In this document: in pieces, positions 14,629 through 16,375 of the stretch
Layout of the letters: the number at the start of each line of letters is the position of its first letter
How positions within the stretch are numbered: position 1 is the stretch's first letter
Made by a program: the position numbers and the translations under genes
Assembly (NCBI GenBank): GCA_002431965.1
Contig: DJEW01000023.1
Span: 8,237 to 24,611 of the forward strand
Source: Clostridiales bacterium UBA5888
GTDB taxonomy: Bacteria; Bacillota; Clostridia; Oscillospirales; Oscillospiraceae
Direction: 5' to 3'
Length of the DNA: 16,375 nt
Notes under the pieces: model-generated
What the model was told of the DNA's origin: nothing
What the model saw: only the letters and a program-made list of their open reading frames with translations
The model's database searches: none

Positions 14629-15254
14629 TTTGCGTCGCCGCCTTTCCTGAATAAGTTTATTTCATACCATTTTGCGGGGAGCTTATACGCGATAAATGTG
14701 CCGGCAATGCCGCCGATGAGTCCTACGATGATCCCGCCGAGCACATCAGACGGGAAGTGAACGCACAGGTAGATGCGTGCAACGCCCATGAGGATGGCGA
14801 AGATGTACGCCGTCCAGCTCCAACGTTTGTCGCCCACAAGGAACACCGCCGTCATTGACGCGAACGCCGCCGTGGTGTGACCGGAGGGAAAGCTTTTGTC
14901 GCTTTCAAGGCACTGCCCGACAAGCAGCCACAGCTCATAGAACATGCTGCTTTCATCGGCATAGGGTCTCGGGCGGGCAATCGCAATTTTCAGGCAGCAG
15001 TTTGTGATGAGCGCGCCAACGGCGAGCGACAGGCACATCGCCGTGCCGAAGCGGCGCGTCGGCTTATAGAACGTCAGCAGAAGCGACAGGAAAATCAGCG
15101 GCAGCCCGCCCTTGCCCAGAAATGAGATAAATTGAAAGAACGGCGTAAAAAAATCGCCGCCCCAGGTGTGAAGCTGATGCACCGCGAGCGTAATGCTCTG
15201 GTCAAAGCCCGCGAAGACCGAATTCAGCCAGGCGGCGGAAGCGGTTATCTCCAT
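14607..15254 (-). CDS. PAP2-family membrane phosphatase
   Basis: A 215-residue integral membrane protein of the type 2 phosphatidic acid phosphatase family, with about six hydrophobic segments. All three catalytic motifs are present: K89-x6-R96-P97 (KIAIARPRP), PSGH at 123-126 with His126, and ARIYLCVHFPSD with Arg160, His166 and Asp170. Such enzymes remove phosphate from phosphatidic acid, undecaprenyl pyrophosphate or phosphatidylglycerol phosphate on the outer side of the membrane. Which of these applies is not clear. The start is set at the ATG at 15254, with a GAGG 12 bases upstream and a promoter start near 15284; a GTG at 15272 adds six residues and is possible. The C-terminal soluble tail overlaps the start of the downstream unknown gene. 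Confidence 0.88.
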   Translation of the reverse strand: MEITASAAWLNSVFAGFDQSITLAVHQLHTWGGDFFTPFFQFISFLGKGGLPLIFLSLLLTFYKPTRRFGTAMCLSLAVGALITNCCLKIAIARPRPYADESSMFYELWLLVGQCLESDKSFPSGHTTAAFASMTAVFLVGDKRWSWTAYIFAILMGVARIYLCVHFPSDVLGGIIVGLIGGIAGTFIAYKLPAKWYEINLFRKGGDAKCSDSEN

Positions 15255-15290
15255 ATAAATATATGACCTCACTTCTATCGTATTTCTTCT

Positions 15291-15320
15291 ATAATACCAC
15301 AGCGCCGGCCTCCGCGTCTA
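15291..15320 (-). promoter_or_regulatory. Putative promoter of the PAP2 transcription unit
   Basis: The minus strand has -10 TATTAT (15296-15291) with TGG upstream (extended -10), and TAGACG (15320-15315, 4 of 6) as -35 at 18 bases. The predicted start is near 15284, about 30 bases before the ATG. Confidence 0.5.
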
Positions 15321-15393
15321 CCGCAAATTGCATAATCGTCAAAAATCAGCGCAGACTAACCGCGTACCATATATTATCAATGGAGGCAGCAGT

Positions 15394-16308
15394 ATGAAAA
15401 AAATATTCGTTTCCATCCTCAGCCTTGCCCTCGCGTTATCCTTGTGCGCGGCGCTCTTTCCAGGCGCGCTGGCGGCTGACGCCGACGGCGTGTCCGCCGC
15501 GCCGGTCGCGGAGAATCTTGAGCTCAAGACATATCAGAACGTCTCTGTCGGCGGCAGCCTCTCTGCCTATGACCCGGATGGCGGCGCGCTCGAGTACACC
15601 ATCACCACCGAGCCCGTCAAGGGTACGATAGAGCTTGCCGAGGACGGCAGCTTTGTCTATACTCCACGCGAGAACAAGAAAGGGCGCGACTACTTCGGCT
15701 ACAAGGCGGCGGATGCTGACGGCAACCTGTCGCAGGAGGCGACAGTCATTATAAAAATAGAAAAGGCAAAAACGGACGTGCTTTATTCCGATATGCGCGG
15801 ACGTGCAGACGAGTATTCCGCCGTGCTTCTGGCAGAGCGTGACATTTTTACCGGCGAGCAGATAGGCGCTCAGTATTGCTTCAGCCCGGAGAAGACGGTC
15901 ACTCGCGGGGAGTTTCTGAGCATATGCATGCTCGCTGCGGGCGAGGATGCGCTTGACGCTGTGCTTTCCACCGGCTGCGCGGACGATGCGGACATCCCGG
16001 CGTGGATGAAAGGCTACGTCGCCGCGGCGGCGCTGCATGGGTTGAGCGATGCTCTGCCGGGTGCGGTTTTCGAAGCGGACGAGCCGATAAGCGAGACGGA
16101 GGCGGCGCTTATGCTTGACCGCGTGATGAACGTGACAAGCGTGTCGTATATTCCGCTTGATACGGGGCTTGACACGGACACGGCGCAGGCCTGCGCTAAC
16201 CTCACGGCGTGCGGCGTGCTTGACGGCGCGCATACGGATACTTCGCTCACGCGCGGTATGATGGCACGCATGCTCTCCGCCGCCGTCGCAGTGCTGGAAA
16301 ACAGATAG
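15394..16308 (+). CDS. Exported protein with a cadherin-like domain and three S-layer homology repeats
   Basis: A 304-residue secreted protein. Residues 1-27 form a Sec signal peptide (MKKIF, hydrophobic core, GALA with cleavage before ADADG). Residues 37-123 look like one bacterial cadherin/VCBS-type Ig-like domain: SLSAYDPDGGALEYTI, GTIELAEDGSFVYTP and GRDYFGYKAADADGNLS, with Asp/Asn positions that could bind calcium. Residues 129-183, about 195-245 and about 258-304 are S-layer-homology repeats, seen from YSDMRGR...FSPEKTVTRGEFLSI and FEADEPISETEAALMLDRVM; the third is short and ends at the C-terminus. Such repeats hold proteins to secondary wall polymers. The function is probably surface or wall-associated; no enzyme domain is visible. 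GGAGG lies 7 bases before the ATG. No good -35/-10 pair was found upstream. Confidence 0.85.
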   Translation: MKKIFVSILSLALALSLCAALFPGALAADADGVSAAPVAENLELKTYQNVSVGGSLSAYDPDGGALEYTITTEPVKGTIELAEDGSFVYTPRENKKGRDYFGYKAADADGNLSQEATVIIKIEKAKTDVLYSDMRGRADEYSAVLLAERDIFTGEQIGAQYCFSPEKTVTRGEFLSICMLAAGEDALDAVLSTGCADDADIPAWMKGYVAAAALHGLSDALPGAVFEADEPISETEAALMLDRVMNVTSVSYIPLDTGLDTDTAQACANLTACGVLDGAHTDTSLTRGMMARMLSAAVAVLENR

Positions 16309-16316
16309 ACAGAACA

Positions 16317-16346
16317 GGTGGGGTGCAGAGAGATCTGCACCCCATC
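16317..16346 (+). terminator. Hairpin after the surface protein gene, possible terminator
   Basis: An 11-bp perfect stem (16319-16329 with 16334-16344), extendable to 13 bp with one G-U pair, and a GAGA tetraloop. It begins 8 bases after the stop codon. An A-rich stretch rather than a T-run follows, so it is not a classical intrinsic terminator. It may act as a weak terminator or 3'-end stabiliser. Confidence 0.55.
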
Positions 16347-16375
16347 AGACTATCAAAAAACAAAGCTTTAAGGTC

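Noticed and set aside
15328..15393. Upstream in-frame start extending the surface protein by 22 residues
   Set aside because: It would place a polar stretch before the signal peptide; GGAGG is correctly spaced for the ATG at 15394.

Overview
The window looks like chromosomal DNA of a GC-rich anaerobic Firmicute, probably a gut clostridium of the Oscillospirales/Oscillospiraceae type. This is inferred from strong GGAGG/AAGGAG ribosome binding sites, GC-rich genes with AT-rich promoter spacers, an EFR1-type flavodoxin/ferredoxin protein, an S-layer-homology surface protein, a lone BioY, and several small clostridial-type conserved proteins. No rRNA, tRNA, CRISPR array, insertion sequence, phage gene or attachment site was seen.

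Layout. 1-687: 3' part of a CPBP (CAAX-type) membrane protease gene, closed by a strong hairpin. 739-2328 (-) and 2476-3051 (+): an AMP-forming acyl-CoA synthetase-like ligase and an isochorismatase-family cysteine hydrolase, divergent from back-to-back promoters. 3086-3316 (-): a 76-residue protein of unknown function. 3317-3744: gene-free spacer that ends in a consensus promoter. 3745-4491 (+): EFR1-family flavodoxin-ferredoxin protein, followed by a strong terminator.

4569-13548 is the centre of the window: a divergent sugar-catabolic locus. A ROK repressor (-) faces an operon (+) encoding a lipoprotein sugar-binding protein, a double-domain sugar ABC ATPase and a permease of the ChvE/GguA/GguB (MmsA/MmsB) type, then an FGGY kinase of xylulokinase type, a DUF4867 cupin-like protein, and an isomerase of the L-fucose/L-arabinose isomerase superfamily. 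The genes are tightly spaced or overlapping. The expected flow is uptake of an aldose, isomerisation to a ketose, and phosphorylation by the kinase into the pentose phosphate pathway. The substrate cannot be read from the sequence. No classical XylA, AraA, AraB or AraD is present in the window. Both divergent promoters carry the same sequence, TTGACTTTT-NN-AAAA, so each holds a near-identical palindrome just downstream of its -35 box. The two palindrome centres are 126 bp apart, close to 12 helical turns, which suggests operator sites for the ROK protein and possible DNA looping.

13549-14220: a bioY gene (biotin ECF S component), with a large palindrome overlapping the -10 box and start region of its promoter. 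14233-15254 (-): a PAP2 phosphatase gene and an overlapping gene of unknown function, in one transcription unit. 15394-16308 (+): an exported protein with one cadherin-like domain and three S-layer-homology repeats, followed by a hairpin near the right edge.

The best candidate for something undescribed is the sugar operon. It combines a FucI/AraA-superfamily isomerase, a cupin-like DUF4867 protein and a xylulokinase-type kinase under a ROK regulator with paired operators.
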